DNA of 23,923 nt. It comes from Halanaerobiaceae bacterium (GTDB lineage Bacteria; Bacillota; Halanaerobiia; Halanaerobiales; Halarsenatibacteraceae). The stretch covers positions 1 through 23,923 of the forward strand of contig PWHA01000061.1 of assembly GCA_003554685.1 (NCBI GenBank). The letters are read 5' to 3'. Of this stretch, positions 7,939 through 15,637 are shown in pieces. How positions within the stretch are numbered: position 1 is the stretch's first letter; each line of letters starts with the position of its first letter. Below the pieces are notes generated by a model. The model saw only the letters and a program-made list of their open reading frames with translations, was not told the DNA's origin and made no database searches. The position numbers and the translations under genes are program-made.

Positions 7939-7959
7939 GCTCCCTGTCTATTCGGGAGC
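7939..7959 (-). promoter_or_regulatory. Hairpin covering the kdsA ribosome binding site
   Basis: On the minus strand GCTCCC (7954-7959) can pair with GGGAGC (7939-7944) across a 9-nt loop. The 3' arm contains the GGGAG ribosome binding site of kdsA, so the fold would hide it. The stem is short and may be chance, but it is perfect, and it sits in the 95-nt gap between kdsB and kdsA, one of the longer gaps in this block. Confidence 0.4.
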
Positions 7960-8027
7960 TTTCCCCCTTTCTTATCCTTAAATTTCTCTATAGAGCTTTA
8001 AACCTTAACAGCAACAGCAAATCAGGA

Positions 8028-8789
8028 TTACCCGCCTTTCTCTTCTTGAAAAATTATCTCTTCAACTGAAGCAATATCTTCCGGTCGATCAACTCCCGGC
8101 CCATGATGCCGGCAGATGCCAACCCCAATTTTATAACCATTTTCCAGAGCCCTAAGCTGCTCAAGAGATTCGCGCTTCTCCAGTGGGGTTGGCTGAAGAC
8201 CGGAAAAGGTCATAAGAAATTCTCTCTGATAAACATAGAGGCCAATGTGCTGGAGAAATTCAGGCTGCTCGCCTGAACCGGATTCCCGCTGACAGTTATC
8301 CCCCCGAACGGCAGGTATTGCTGTCCGGGAGAAATAGAGGGCCCGGTTCTGCTGATCCAGCACCACCTTAACCCGGTCAGGATCTCTGGCAATCTCAGGG
8401 CCGGCAGGGGCTGCCAGGGTGGCCATTTTGATTTCTTTATCCTGCTGCAGCAGAGTGACAGCCTGAGCAATCATTTCCGGTTTAATCAAAGGTTCATCGC
8501 CCTGAACATTTACAATAATATCAGCTTGCACTCCTGCAGCTGCTTCCGCCAGACGATCGGTGCCGCTGCTGTGACTGCTGGAAGTCATTACCGCTTCTCC
8601 CCCATATTCTTCGACTGCCCTGACAATCCTGAGATCATCGGTGGCCACCATGGTGAAATCCACAATTTCAGTCGAACTCACCTGCTGATAAACCCTTGCA
8701 ATCATCGGTCTGCCGGCAATTGAAGCCAGTGGTTTGCCGGGAAAACGGGTTGATGCATAGCGGGCAGGTATTATGGCAGCAATCTGCAA
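8028..8789 (-). CDS. kdsB: CMP-Kdo synthetase (3-deoxy-manno-octulosonate cytidylyltransferase)
   Basis: KdsB activates Kdo with CTP to give CMP-Kdo, the donor used by the Kdo transferase. The 253-residue protein has the family N-terminus AAIIPARYASTRFPGKPLA (4-22), ATDD, VMTSSSHSSGTDRLAEA, the metal-binding region VNVQGDEPLI, and HIGLYVYQREFL followed by LEQLRALENG. The start is TTG at 8787-8789. Its ribosome binding site GAGGTGA lies in the last codons of lpxK, whose stop is 2 nt upstream, so the two are probably translationally coupled. The KdsC phosphatase is not seen in this window. Confidence 0.96.
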   Translation of the reverse strand: MQIAAIIPARYASTRFPGKPLASIAGRPMIARVYQQVSSTEIVDFTMVATDDLRIVRAVEEYGGEAVMTSSSHSSGTDRLAEAAAGVQADIIVNVQGDEPLIKPEMIAQAVTLLQQDKEIKMATLAAPAGPEIARDPDRVKVVLDQQNRALYFSRTAIPAVRGDNCQRESGSGEQPEFLQHIGLYVYQREFLMTFSGLQPTPLEKRESLEQLRALENGYKIGVGICRHHGPGVDRPEDIASVEEIIFQEEKGG

Positions 8790-8791
8790 AA

Positions 8792-9946
8792 CTATTCACC
8801 TCTTTTCCGGGACAGGGCCTGCTCCAGCCGAGATTCAAAGCAGTTGACTCCAGGAAAGAAACTGGAAAACTCCATTTTAATTTCCAGCCGCAGAGGATCA
8901 ATATTCTTAATTTGAAGAAAATCAATCAGCTGCTGATTAAATTTAACCATATCCTTCCTGGTGGTAATCAGCAAATCAATATTATCACTCTGGAGAAAAT
9001 AATTAACTATCTGTTTAAGATCCTCCCGGCTGTATTTATGGTGATCCGGGAATTCAAAATGCCGGACCATTTCACAGCCCAGTTCTTCCAGGGTTGCCAG
9101 AAAACCAGCAGGATTAGCCAGACCGCTGAAGGCTACTACCCTGCTGTTTTCCAGGGATATTAAATCGAGACGCTCTCCCTGAAAAGACTGGAGTCCAAAG
9201 GGTACATGGCGGGAAAGATAGATAAAATCAGAATCAAAGAAATTTTGAATCCGGGAAACAATATCTTCAATTTTTTCCCGGGAAACCAGATCACTTCGGG
9301 AAATAACAATACCATCTGCCCGTTTCAGGGCTGATTCCGGTTCCCGAAGAAGCCCCCGGGGCAGAAGAAAATTATACCCAAAGGGGTTGGTGGCATCAAT
9401 TAAAACCAGATCAAAATCTCTGGCCAGCCGGCGGTGCTGATAGCCATCATCTACCAGCATGATATCGGGATTTAACTCCTGGCAGGCAAACCGGGCTGCT
9501 TCTATTTTATCACGGCATATAACCACAGAGGTCTCTTTTAACTTGCGGGCCAGCATATAAGCTTCATCCCCGGCCAGACCGGGGCCTGCCAGTATCTGGC
9601 TGCCATCTGAAATCAGCAGCGGCTTTAAATTTTCTCCCCGGTATCCCCGGCTGATCACTGTCACTTTTTTTCCCTGTTCCTGAAAGTAAGCGGACAGAGT
9701 GGCAGCAGCCGGAGTTTTGCCGGTTCCTCCGGTGGTAATATTACCCAGACTGAGCACTAACGGAGAAAATTCCCGGGATTTCAATAAATTCAGATCATAG
9801 AAAGAATTCCTGAGAAAAATAACCCCGGCATATATCCATGATAAAAATCTGAGCCCTGCTTTCAAGGGGAAGGCCAAAATCCCCCCCTTTTCTCCTTTTA
9901 TCAATCCATATAGATAATTAAAGAGATATTTTTTAAATCCTGCCAT
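8792..9946 (-). CDS. lpxK: Tetraacyldisaccharide 4'-kinase
   Basis: LpxK phosphorylates the 4' position of the tetraacyldisaccharide-1-phosphate to form lipid IVA, the Kdo acceptor. The 384-residue protein has a hydrophobic N-terminal helix that would sit at the membrane and an atypical P-loop segment GNITTGGTGKTPAA (68-81). This is followed by VISRGYRG, GDEAYMLARKL, VDDGYQHRRLARDFDLVLID and RADGIVISRSD. All these are LpxK signatures. The ATG at 9946 has only a weak ribosome binding site and lies 70 nt after the ABC transporter stop. The upstream lipid A enzymes (LpxA, C, D, B) are not in this window. Confidence 0.95.
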   Translation of the reverse strand: MAGFKKYLFNYLYGLIKGEKGGILAFPLKAGLRFLSWIYAGVIFLRNSFYDLNLLKSREFSPLVLSLGNITTGGTGKTPAAATLSAYFQEQGKKVTVISRGYRGENLKPLLISDGSQILAGPGLAGDEAYMLARKLKETSVVICRDKIEAARFACQELNPDIMLVDDGYQHRRLARDFDLVLIDATNPFGYNFLLPRGLLREPESALKRADGIVISRSDLVSREKIEDIVSRIQNFFDSDFIYLSRHVPFGLQSFQGERLDLISLENSRVVAFSGLANPAGFLATLEELGCEMVRHFEFPDHHKYSREDLKQIVNYFLQSDNIDLLITTRKDMVKFNQQLIDFLQIKNIDPLRLEIKMEFSSFFPGVNCFESRLEQALSRKRGE

Positions 9947-10016
9947 TCAAGATCACAGCTTTCATAAACTATTAAGTTATAATCTCATTTCTATCCCTCT
10001 CCAGAAACACCTTCAG

Positions 10017-11789
10017 CTAAGTTCCTGACTCCAGGATATCTTCAGTTAACTGCCTGCGAAAAAGGCGGGAATAGATTCCCTCCTGATTGATCAAAGCCTC
10101 ATGATTTCCAGTTTCAACAATTCGACCTTGCTGCAGAACTATAATCCGATCGGCATTAATTACTGTGCTCAAGCGGTGGGCAATAATAAAGGTTGTCCGA
10201 GCTTCCATCAGGTTTTTTAGGGCCTCCTGAACCAGCTTTTCTGATCTGGCATCAAGTGAGGAAGTGGCCTCATCAAAGATTAAAATAGCCGGATCCTTAA
10301 GCACAGCTCTGGCAATGGCAATCCTCTGCTGTTGACCTCCAGAAAGGCCAACCCCCCTCTCTCCGATTTTAGTCTGATAACCTTCAGGAAATTCCTGAAT
10401 AAATTCATGAGAGTTGCTGACCCGGGCTGCTGCCCGGATATCCCCTTCTCCGGCTTCCAGATTGCCATAGGCAATGTTATCCTGGATGGTGCCGGAAAAT
10501 AAAATCGTCTCCTGAGGTACTATTCCTATCTGCCTGCGAAGAGAATTGAGTTTTATATTCCGGACATCCTGGCTGTCAATCATAATCCTGCCCTCTGTAG
10601 GGTCATAAAACCTGGGTATCAGATCTACCAGAGTGGATTTACCGGCCCCACTGGGACCCACCAGGGCAACCGCTTCACCGGGCCGGACATCCAGATTTAT
10701 TTCCGAGAGCACACTTTCTTCATCATAGGCAAAACTAACATTATCAAAGGTCACCCTGCCCCTGATTTCTTCAAGTTCCACCGCTTCCGCAGGGGATTCA
10801 ATAATCTGACTGCGGTCCAGGGTTTCAAATACCCGATCTGCTGCTGCCAGAGCTGTCTGGATGGTGGCATTGATCTTAGCAACCGAGCGCAGGGGGCTGC
10901 TCAGAGTGATTAACATGGTAAAAAAAGCGATCAGCTCGGCTGGCCTCATGGTCCCTCTCATAACTTCCAGTCCTCCGAACCAGAGAACCAGGGTAAAACC
11001 CAGAGCTGATGAGAATTCCACCAGCGGGCTTAGAGCTGCCTTGTATTGGGAATTTTTCACGGTTGCTTCAAAATTAGCCTGATTTTCTTCCGAAAACCTC
11101 TCCTGTTCATGCTCTTCCCGGCCGAAAGATTTAACCCCCCTGATGGCAGCCAGTGTTTCCTGAAGGATATCAGAAACATCAGCAATTTTCATCTGAACCT
11201 CCCGGCTTTTATTCCTGATTTTTCTATTTAAAATCACGACTATAAGAATTATAAGAGGAAAGATAATCAGCAGAAAAATAGTCAATCTGTAGTTCAAATA
11301 GAAAAGATAGATAAATCCTCCAAAAACCGTCAGTGTTTCATAAATTAAGGAAACTGTGCCCTTAACTAGAGCATCCTCCAGTACTTTAACATCGTTAGTG
11401 ACCCGGGAAATGATTTCTCCTGTTTTGCTGGCATTATAAAAACTGAGAGAGAGATTCTGCAGATGGGTATAAAGGTCATTTCTCAGATCCCGCATCACCT
11501 TATGAGAAACATATTTGCTGAGATATTTCTGACCGTAGTAGATTATCCCTTTAAAAAAATAAATCAGGATCAGTCCGGCTGCAATTATTGAGAGAGTAAC
11601 CAGCCCTCCCTCCTCCACAGAAATATCAGATATTATTGTCTCCAGCAGCTCCTGAAAAACCCGAACAAAAAATACAGTTAAAAAAGCATGTAATATCATA
11701 CAGATGGTGGCCAGTAGAAAACGGCGGCGGTAGGGTTTAATATATTGATATATTCGCCTGATATTATCCACTAAAATCACTCCAGCCAT
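10017..11789 (-). CDS. msbA: MsbA-like lipid ABC exporter (fused membrane and ATPase domains)
   Basis: This 590-residue half-transporter has an N-terminal six-helix export domain (about 15-310) and a C-terminal ATPase domain with Walker A GPSGAGKST (about 370), the Q-loop VPQETILFSGT, signature LSGGQQQR (about 480), Walker B ILIFDEATSSLD and switch His in IAHRLSTV. As the first gene of the LPS block, just before lpxK, it is best read as the lipid A-core flippase, although sequence alone cannot exclude a multidrug exporter. The ATG at 11789 has no ribosome binding site, while a GTG six codons later (11771) is preceded by TGGAG at good spacing and may be the real start. No clear promoter was found; a hairpin lies in the 82-nt gap after cobC. 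Confidence 0.88.
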   Translation of the reverse strand: MAGVILVDNIRRIYQYIKPYRRRFLLATICMILHAFLTVFFVRVFQELLETIISDISVEEGGLVTLSIIAAGLILIYFFKGIIYYGQKYLSKYVSHKVMRDLRNDLYTHLQNLSLSFYNASKTGEIISRVTNDVKVLEDALVKGTVSLIYETLTVFGGFIYLFYLNYRLTIFLLIIFPLIILIVVILNRKIRNKSREVQMKIADVSDILQETLAAIRGVKSFGREEHEQERFSEENQANFEATVKNSQYKAALSPLVEFSSALGFTLVLWFGGLEVMRGTMRPAELIAFFTMLITLSSPLRSVAKINATIQTALAAADRVFETLDRSQIIESPAEAVELEEIRGRVTFDNVSFAYDEESVLSEINLDVRPGEAVALVGPSGAGKSTLVDLIPRFYDPTEGRIMIDSQDVRNIKLNSLRRQIGIVPQETILFSGTIQDNIAYGNLEAGEGDIRAAARVSNSHEFIQEFPEGYQTKIGERGVGLSGGQQQRIAIARAVLKDPAILIFDEATSSLDARSEKLVQEALKNLMEARTTFIIAHRLSTVINADRIIVLQQGRIVETGNHEALINQEGIYSRLFRRQLTEDILESGT

Positions 11790-11802
11790 CTAAAGAGAGA
11801 AT

Positions 11803-11829
11803 AAAATTCCCAAAATTTGAGGGAATTTT
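11803..11829 (-). terminator. Hairpin, probable weak intrinsic terminator between cobC and msbA
   Basis: Arms AAAATTCCC and GGGAATTTT pair perfectly around a 9-nt loop and are followed on the minus strand by TTTTATTCT. The stem is AT-rich, so termination may be partial and some transcripts may read on into msbA. The same palindrome is followed by six T on the plus strand, so it could work in both directions. Confidence 0.5.
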
Positions 11830-11871
11830 TTGATCTCCGTATTTTTTTAACCGCCGGAAAATACAGTTTAT

Positions 11872-12480
11872 CTAGGATAGATGATTGGTACAGTTAAAGG
11901 TGTGGAGCACCGGCTGACGCTCGTAATAACTTACCTGACTTATACCGGCATTGCTGACTCTCAGCCGGCGGTAATCCCTGAGATCCATTCCTAAAATATG
12001 GGCAAGATATGCCATGATAACCCCACCATGACAGACTATCAAAACATCCTCTTCCTCTCTCTCGAGAATTTCCTGACAGACTCCCACCACCCGTTCTTTA
12101 AAATCAACAAGACTTTCTCCTTCCGGAGGCGGGTTTTTTACAGGATCTTCCAGCCATTTCTGGTAGGCCTCCGGAGATTCTTCCTGAATTGTAGGATAAT
12201 CTTTGCCTTCCCAGATGCCGAAATCCATCTCCCTTAAGTCCTGCCGGAGTTGGACTTCCAGACCCATTCTTTCACCAACAACACTAGCTGTATCACGGGC
12301 CCGATCCAGATCACTGCTAACAATTAAATCAATTTCCCGGGTTTCCTCCAGCAGACTGGCTGCCTGCCGGGCCTGCTCCCGACCCCTTTCATTCAAACCA
12401 ATATTTAATGATCCCTGATATCTGTTCAATTTGTTCCATTCGGTTTCTCCATGCCGTAAAAAAATAAACTCTTTTTCCAC
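11872..12480 (-). CDS. cobC: Histidine phosphatase, likely alpha-ribazole phosphatase
   Basis: This 202-residue histidine phosphatase has the family motif FLRHGETEWN with catalytic His10, the YQGSLNIGLNERGREQA segment, ASDLDRARDTA, the acid residue region REMDFGIWEGKDY and the second His in IVCHGG (about 150). The family also includes phosphoglycerate mutase-like enzymes, so the reaction is inferred from context. The gene starts (GTG, 12480) 4 nt after the cobS stop and shares its promoter. In that setting it most likely removes the 5'-phosphate from alpha-ribazole phosphate or adenosylcobalamin-5'-phosphate at the end of B12 assembly. Confidence 0.82.
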   Translation of the reverse strand: MEKEFIFLRHGETEWNKLNRYQGSLNIGLNERGREQARQAASLLEETREIDLIVSSDLDRARDTASVVGERMGLEVQLRQDLREMDFGIWEGKDYPTIQEESPEAYQKWLEDPVKNPPPEGESLVDFKERVVGVCQEILEREEEDVLIVCHGGVIMAYLAHILGMDLRDYRRLRVSNAGISQVSYYERQPVLHTFNCTNHLS

Positions 12481-12484
12481 ATTA

Positions 12485-13255
12485 TCACCCCTGAAACAGA
12501 ATTAGAATCAGCAATATTACTGCCTCTGTTACTTCATTGATCATGCCGTAAACATCACCGGTCAAACCTCCCAGCCGGGAAAGTATCAACCGGGAAATCA
12601 GATAAAGAACCAGCAGACCTTTTATAAACTGAATAAAAAGTATGTAACGGGGAAGAAAAGCAGCCAGCCATAATAGTGAAGCCACCAGGAGCGGTACCAC
12701 AGCAGCCAGCATCAGATAGACCCGGGGATAATCATCGCCAAAACTCCTGGCCAGGCTGCTGCCCTCTGCCACCGGAGAACGATACATAGCAACCACCATC
12801 AAAAACCGGCTTAAAACTGGAAAAAAAATCAAACCTGGCAGCCTCCAGTAACCAGCTAGCTGCCAGAAAATAGTGAATTTAAGCAGGAGATAGAGGACAG
12901 CTGTAATATTGGCAAAGGAACCATTGACACTGTCCTTCATTATTCTCTGCATTTCTTCACCACTGCGGCCGCTGAATAAACCATCCATGGTATCAAGCAG
13001 CCCATCCAGATGCAAACCACCGGTCAAATAAATATAGCTTATCAAGAGCAGAGCCGCAGCCACCGGCAGAGGCAGAAGCAGTCGGAAAAGGTAATCCAGA
13101 ATAGCCAGCAGGATTCCTAAAACCAGGCCAACCAGAGGGAAGAACACTGAGGCTCTGACTGGCAGTGTCTCTTTATGTTCGATCTCGAAGGGCAGAGGAA
13201 TTCTGGTAAGAAAAATCAGGGCAAAACCCAGAGCTTTATGAGGAGCCTTCAGCAT
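12485..13255 (-). CDS. cobS: Adenosylcobinamide-GDP ribazoletransferase (cobalamin synthase)
   Basis: CobS joins adenosylcobinamide-GDP to alpha-ribazole or its phosphate, the last assembly step of adenosylcobalamin, in the cytoplasmic membrane. The 256-residue protein is strongly hydrophobic with several predicted helices and carries the family signature DGLLDTMDGLFSGRSGEEM (about 82-100), followed by RIMKDSVNGSFA. The segment SVNG differs from the more common SR-x-G form. The ATG at 13255 follows a leader of about 77 nt from a near-consensus promoter. It forms a two-gene unit with cobC. Confidence 0.94.
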   Translation of the reverse strand: MLKAPHKALGFALIFLTRIPLPFEIEHKETLPVRASVFFPLVGLVLGILLAILDYLFRLLLPLPVAAALLLISYIYLTGGLHLDGLLDTMDGLFSGRSGEEMQRIMKDSVNGSFANITAVLYLLLKFTIFWQLAGYWRLPGLIFFPVLSRFLMVVAMYRSPVAEGSSLARSFGDDYPRVYLMLAAVVPLLVASLLWLAAFLPRYILFIQFIKGLLVLYLISRLILSRLGGLTGDVYGMINEVTEAVILLILILFQG

Positions 13256-13338
13256 AGCATTTTAACATCCTTTTCCGGTATCATGAGCCAGAATATAATT
13301 AATTTATTGTTTCAGCTGACTTGATTTGCCTGTTATTC

Positions 13339-13367
13339 ATTATACTATGTTTTCCCTCCGGTGACAA
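13339..13367 (-). promoter_or_regulatory. Sigma-A type promoter for cobS-cobC
   Basis: On the minus strand TTGTCA (13362-13367) is followed after exactly 17 nt by a perfect TATAAT (13339-13344). It lies just downstream of the cobU terminator and about 85 nt before cobS, so cobS-cobC has its own start of transcription. No riboswitch-like sequence was seen between it and cobS. Confidence 0.78.
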
Positions 13368-13383
13368 ACTATCTTAACCCGGC

Positions 13384-13423
13384 AGCAAAAAACCCCCGCT
13401 GTTTAATTTTGCGGCGGGGGTTT
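13384..13423 (-). terminator. Strong intrinsic terminator after cobU
   Basis: On the minus strand AAACCCCCGC pairs with GCGGGGGTTT over 10 bp (13390-13399 with 13414-13423) around a 14-nt loop, followed at once by a run of six T. It begins about 10 nt after the cobU stop and closes the riboswitch-controlled unit. Confidence 0.9.
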
Positions 13424-13433
13424 AAGCTAAAAA

Positions 13434-14063
13434 CTATTTATTGGAATTGACAGGTGGCAAACTGATTTTATTAACCTCTAATTCCTTGAGATCCAGAACA
13501 ACTCCGGCCACCACCAGATAGCTCTGATCAGCCCGGGCGGCTAGCCATTGATTTATCCAGCCGCTCAAATCCCGGAATTTTCTTCCCAGAGGGCTGGGAG
13601 GAACCACTCCCAGACCGACTTCATTGCTAACTGCCAGCAGAAGATAATTCCTCTTTTCTGCCTGTTCCAGCAGCTCTGCCAGTTCCTCCTGGAGATTTTT
13701 CTGAAGAGCCTCCAGTTCAACACAATTTTCTCCCTCATTTTCTTCTTTATCTTCGGCGGGATCCTGAGCCAGCAGTCGATTGCTGATCAGCAGGGTAACA
13801 CAATCCAGAATAATTGTAGTTCTGGACTGCAAACCGGCACTTTTTACAGCAGCAGCCGGTTTCAAGGGCTCCTCAATTGTAAGCCAGTCAGCAGGCCGCC
13901 TCTCCTGATGCCGGGAAATCCTCTCTGCCATCTCAGCATCTCCGGCCCGGGCGGTGGCCAGATAGCAGACCGGAGAACCAAGCTCTTCCTCTCTTTTGCG
14001 GGCTATCCTTTCAGCCAGGCTGGATTTGCCGCTTCGGGCTCCCCCTGTCAAAAAGATCAGCAT
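13434..14063 (-). CDS. cobU: Adenosylcobinamide kinase / adenosylcobinamide-phosphate guanylyltransferase
   Basis: CobU phosphorylates adenosylcobinamide and attaches GMP, preparing the substrate of CobS. The 209-residue protein opens with the P-loop LTGGARSGKSSLAERIA (5-21), followed by YLATARAGDAEM, a RISRHQERRP segment, ILDCVTLLISN, and the family block VSNEVGLGVVPPSPLGRKFRDL. The middle (about 105-135) has an acidic insertion rich in Glu. The ATG overlaps the btuF stop by one base in a TAATG arrangement, a sign of translational coupling. It belongs to the riboswitch-controlled transcript. Confidence 0.95.
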   Translation of the reverse strand: MLIFLTGGARSGKSSLAERIARKREEELGSPVCYLATARAGDAEMAERISRHQERRPADWLTIEEPLKPAAAVKSAGLQSRTTIILDCVTLLISNRLLAQDPAEDKEENEGENCVELEALQKNLQEELAELLEQAEKRNYLLLAVSNEVGLGVVPPSPLGRKFRDLSGWINQWLAARADQSYLVVAGVVLDLKELEVNKISLPPVNSNK

Positions 14064-15046
14064 TATATCCCGGCCAGCTCCTCGGCCAGTTCAGGATAAA
14101 CAGCACCGGCAAGTTCAATCAGGCCATCGATAATCCGGGGAGAAGGCCGGTTAACCTTATCCTCATCAATCAGGTGAACTCTGTCCTGCTGAACAGCTGT
14201 CAGAACATCAAAATTCTCTCTGCCGGCAATTTCTGCAAGCAATTCTTCGCCATCGACTTGGGGATCATGGGGGCTGGTTATATAAACATCAGGATCCTCC
14301 AGAATCAGAGTTTCCTGATCAAACATCGGCCAGCCGTCCCCGGCCCGGGCCCCCAAATTTTCAGCACCTATGATATTTAAAAGATCATCTATATAGGTAT
14401 TAGAACCGGCAGTTGTCAAAGGATCATGCCAGATCTCATAAAACACTAGCGGCGTCTCATCCTCTCTGGTGGCAGTAAGTTCCAGAATCTGATCCAGCCT
14501 CTCCTTCATATCAGCAGAAACTGCCTCAGCGGTAGACTGCATGCCGGTAAGTCTTCCTGCCTTATCGATCAACTCAAAGGTAAAATCCAGGGTGGTGGGA
14601 TCCTGAAAACCGGCCACAGTCACACCCAGATTCTGGAGGGATTCAATTTTATCTATGGGATTGATTCCGGTGGCCACCACCAGATCGGGATCCTTCTCAA
14701 CTATAGCCTCAATATTAGGTTCGGTAATGGAGCCAATTGTATCTACCTCCAGAGCTTCTGGAGGATAATCGCAGAAGGTGGTTACCCCTACCATCCTGTC
14801 CCCCAGATCGAGAGCAAATAAGAGTTCGGTAATGCTGGGAGCGAGAGAAATAATTCTTTCCGGAGTTTCCTCAAAATGCAGTTCAGTGCCAAAATCATCC
14901 ACCACAGCCTCCGGACTGTCCGCCTGAACAAGCATTCCGGAAAAGGGTAGGGATATGAGCAGCAAAGCAACTGTCATTCCAGCCAGCAAAAATCCTCTGT
15001 TGATAACCTCTCTGATTATAAAATTTTTTGAGCCTTTTCCAGTCAT
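14063..15046 (-). CDS. btuF: Corrinoid (B12) ABC transporter substrate-binding protein
   Basis: This 327-residue protein is a periplasmic-binding protein of the BtuF/FhuD type. Its signal peptide (about 15-42, ending LVQA before DSPE) lacks a lipobox, which fits a periplasmic protein in a diderm cell. The domain opens with PERIISLAPSITELLFALDLGDRMVG, then PNIEAIVEKDPDLVVAT, VFYEIWHDPLTTAGSNTYIDDLLNIIGAENLGA and NRPSPRIIDGL, all typical of corrinoid binders. The ATG has an AGGAGG ribosome binding site. Placement behind a cobalamin riboswitch and before cobU makes corrinoid uptake very likely. The permease and ATPase (BtuC, BtuD) are not in this window. Confidence 0.92.
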   Translation of the reverse strand: MTGKGSKNFIIREVINRGFLLAGMTVALLLISLPFSGMLVQADSPEAVVDDFGTELHFEETPERIISLAPSITELLFALDLGDRMVGVTTFCDYPPEALEVDTIGSITEPNIEAIVEKDPDLVVATGINPIDKIESLQNLGVTVAGFQDPTTLDFTFELIDKAGRLTGMQSTAEAVSADMKERLDQILELTATREDETPLVFYEIWHDPLTTAGSNTYIDDLLNIIGAENLGARAGDGWPMFDQETLILEDPDVYITSPHDPQVDGEELLAEIAGRENFDVLTAVQQDRVHLIDEDKVNRPSPRIIDGLIELAGAVYPELAEELAGI

Positions 15047-15165
15047 AAGTTTTCTACCTCCTGAATTTTTTAGGATATTGTTTCCAGTATTAAATAAAAA
15101 TTCACAAGAAGATCAAAGATCTAAACTTGCAGATAAACCAGCCCATAATCCTTCTTAATCCAACG

Positions 15166-15255
15166 TCAATCTTTCCGACCTCTTCGATATAAGTATACAG
15201 CCACTCCCAGAAAAATGAATCCCAGAATAATTCTTAATCCACTGGTAAAATCCAT
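15166..15255 (-). CDS. 29-residue single-helix membrane peptide in the B12 unit
   Basis: An ATG at 15253-15255 preceded by a strong ribosome binding site (GGGAGGG, 6 nt spacing) opens a 29-codon frame ending in TGA. The peptide starts MDFTSG, has a hydrophobic helix rich in Ile, Leu, Phe and Gly (about 7-22) and ends in a positive cluster YRRGRKD. That is the pattern of a one-pass membrane microprotein with its C-terminus inside. It lies between the riboswitch terminators and btuF, so it would be the first translated product of the B12-regulated transcript. I do not recognise a family. It could be a transporter accessory peptide or a leader peptide, and chance is less likely given the ribosome binding site and membrane pattern. 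Confidence 0.6.
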   Translation of the reverse strand: MDFTSGLRIILGFIFLGVAVYLYRRGRKD

Positions 15256-15388
15256 TTTATCCCTCCCTGAAATTTCTCGTATTCTTTATGACTTTATGAC
15301 TTTTCTGAAGAACTTCTCCAGGCTTAAACCGGGTTATTGGTGCTGATAAAATAATTCAACTTTTGCTCAAAATTTCCTGGAAAAATTG

Positions 15389-15426
15389 AAAAAACTTCCG
15401 GCTGCAGGAGGCCAGGCCTGCAGCCG
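15389..15426 (-). terminator. Intrinsic terminator in the B12 leader (distal)
   Basis: On the minus strand a perfect 10-bp GC-rich stem (CGGCTGCAGG at 15417-15426 with CCTGCAGCCG at 15399-15408) is followed by GAAGTTTTTT. It is the second of two tandem terminators between the cobalamin aptamer and the first gene of the unit. Confidence 0.72.
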
Positions 15427-15437
15427 TTGGGAGGGTG

Positions 15438-15475
15438 AAAAAATTAAACCCCGTCCTGAAACACAAGACGGGGTT
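15438..15475 (-). terminator. Intrinsic terminator in the B12 leader (proximal)
   Basis: On the minus strand AACCCCGTC (15467-15475) pairs with GACGGGGTT (15447-15455) around an 11-nt loop, followed within a few bases by six T. It is a good candidate for the expression-platform terminator of the riboswitch, although it starts more than 160 nt after the aptamer. Confidence 0.78.
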
Positions 15476-15637
15476 GGTTATAAAAAAACTGAGTTCAAGC
15501 TGCTGCAGCTAAGAAAAACCCGGTTTATAATAAATAGTTTGAAAAAATTCCGGTTAATAAAAAACAGCTGCCAGCAGGCTCAAACTGCTGCCTTATAACC
15601 CTACCCTTCTTGCTGCCGAAGGTGTGGTAGGTACATT

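Noticed and set aside
8696..9163. 155-codon plus-strand open frame
   Set aside because: It lies opposite the well-supported kdsB and lpxK genes, has no ribosome binding site and reads as low-complexity antisense translation.
13548..14099. 183-codon plus-strand open frame
   Set aside because: It is antisense to cobU and shows no family features.
15284..15300. Short tandem CTTTATGA repeat before the 29-residue frame
   Set aside because: Only 8 bp and two copies; no functional context beyond the nearby ribosome binding site.
15386..15598. 70-codon plus-strand open frame in the B12 leader
   Set aside because: It runs through both terminator hairpins and the riboswitch expression platform; the bases are explained by RNA structure on the other strand.
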